NCBI RefSeq assembly: GCF_963675165.1
Contig: NC_087385.1
Coordinates: 780,001 to 844,000 of the forward strand
Direction of reading: 5' to 3'
Length of the DNA stretch: 64,000 nucleotides
DNA from: Halichondria panicea
Lineage: Eukaryota; Porifera; Demospongiae; Suberitida; Halichondriidae
In this document: positions 63,400 through 64,000 of the stretch, one piece after another
How positions within the stretch are numbered: the stretch's first letter is position 1
How the letters are laid out: the number at the start of each line of letters is the position of its first letter
The notes under the pieces: generated by a model
What the model was told of the DNA's origin: nothing
What the model saw: only the letters and a program-made list of their open reading frames with translations
The model's database searches: none
Made by a program: the position numbers and the translations under genes

Positions 63400-64000
63400 A
63401 TACGCTAACATCACGTGACTAGTACGATCTTTAGTTAATCATGGTATGTGTCGAAAATGGGTTGAACCATAGATAGAACAGTAGGAAGGATTGGAAACGA
63501 ATGTTTGCGTGAAACACTCCGCGTTATAGGGTGTGGCTAAAACTACAAAGGATTAATCCTGTCTTGACTGCCATACAATGTGCTGTACATAGAAATGATT
63601 GTTGTTAAAAACGATTGATGTCAAAACTTCAAGTCTAAATTAACTGAATTAATGGCTGCCATCAGCAGAGCTTTGCAGCTCTCTTCTCACTCTTGCAGCT
63701 ACCAATAGCTAGCGTTCTAGTGCAGAGCTAACTACTAAGTAGAGTAGTAACACTCGGTAAACAATTTTGGCTACGTGCTCTTCTGAAAAGGCTGCAATGG
63801 CATTCCAAGTAAGCAAAACTAGCAAAAACGAAGCATTTTTTGCAAATCCACAAATTGAAAACATGGCTAGAAGCCTATAGAAACTCTTACTTGCACTTCA
63901 TTGATCCTTGAGCAGCTGTAGCAGTCTACACAGACAGACACACAAACACACTACCGTATCCCTCGCTTGCGCATGCGCACCGAGGCATAGTAAATGCTAT
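63400..64000 (-). repeat. dispersed repeat, copy 4, at window end
   Basis: From about 63,590 this matches 8820-9240 closely ('gcagctaccaatagctagcg', 'cttgcgcatgcgcaccgagg'). The segment 63,400-63,470 matches 1280-1330. No gene is seen. Confidence 0.55.

Overview
The window looks like nuclear DNA of an invertebrate animal, most likely a demosponge. The genes have many short exons with GT-AG introns, the gaps are full of MITEs, (CA)n tracts and minisatellites, and the main gene family joins a kelch propeller to a TKL-like kinase. I know of such expansions in sponges, but the species is an inference. I see no rRNA, tRNA, CRISPR array or bacterial operon.

Layout, left to right (arrow = strand; K = kelch-kinase; D = DNAJA-like; S = small unknown gene): dispersed repeat and MITE (1-1.1 kb); D1 zinc-finger exon (<-, 2.3-2.6 kb); K1 (->, 3.2-6.2 kb); D2 (<-, 6.5-10.2 kb, broken); K2 (->, 10.9-14.8 kb, broken); ATP9-like P4-ATPase copy A (->, 15.1-23.6 kb); S-A (<-, 23.9-24.6 kb); a 10.58-kb KDZ-superfamily DNA transposon (24,686-35,265) with an Ulp1-like peptidase (->) and a decayed KDZ transposase (<-); K3 (->, 35.5-38.7 kb); an ATG8/LC3-like gene end (<-, 39.0-39.6 kb); a ZCCHC2/14-like N-terminal part (<-, 40.1-41.1 kb); a 730-bp Mutator-like MITE (41,620-42,349); ZFAND1 (->, 42.4-44.0 kb); K4 (->, 44.2-47.3 kb); ATP9 copy B (->, 47.6-56.2 kb, broken); S-B (<-, 56.5-57.2 kb); K5 (->, 57.5-60.5 kb); D3 C-terminal exons (<-, 60.9-63.3 kb); repeats to the end.

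The window is a set of segmental duplications. [K type II + ATP9 + S] occurs at about 10.9-24.6 kb and 44.2-57.2 kb. [K type I + DNAJA] occurs at about 2.3-9.9 kb and 57.5-64 kb. Four of the five K genes share a head-to-head 5' cassette with a minus-strand gene. That partner is DNAJA-like at two loci and S at the other two, and the homology stops at a 3' splice site.

The two observations I consider most novel are these. (1) The five kelch-kinases are nearly identical except at a few codons after the blade 'GG' and before the blade 'H/G'. In KEAP1-type propellers these are the ligand-contact positions. This suggests a tandem family of cytosolic recognition kinases with a diversified binding face. 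(2) The KDZ transposon has defined ends, a 7-bp target duplication and an empty site visible in three paralogous copies. Its subterminal arrays are inverted and built of hairpin-forming units.

One copy each of ATP9, K and DNAJA is clearly decaying. Uncollapsed haplotypes or local misassembly cannot be excluded from sequence alone.
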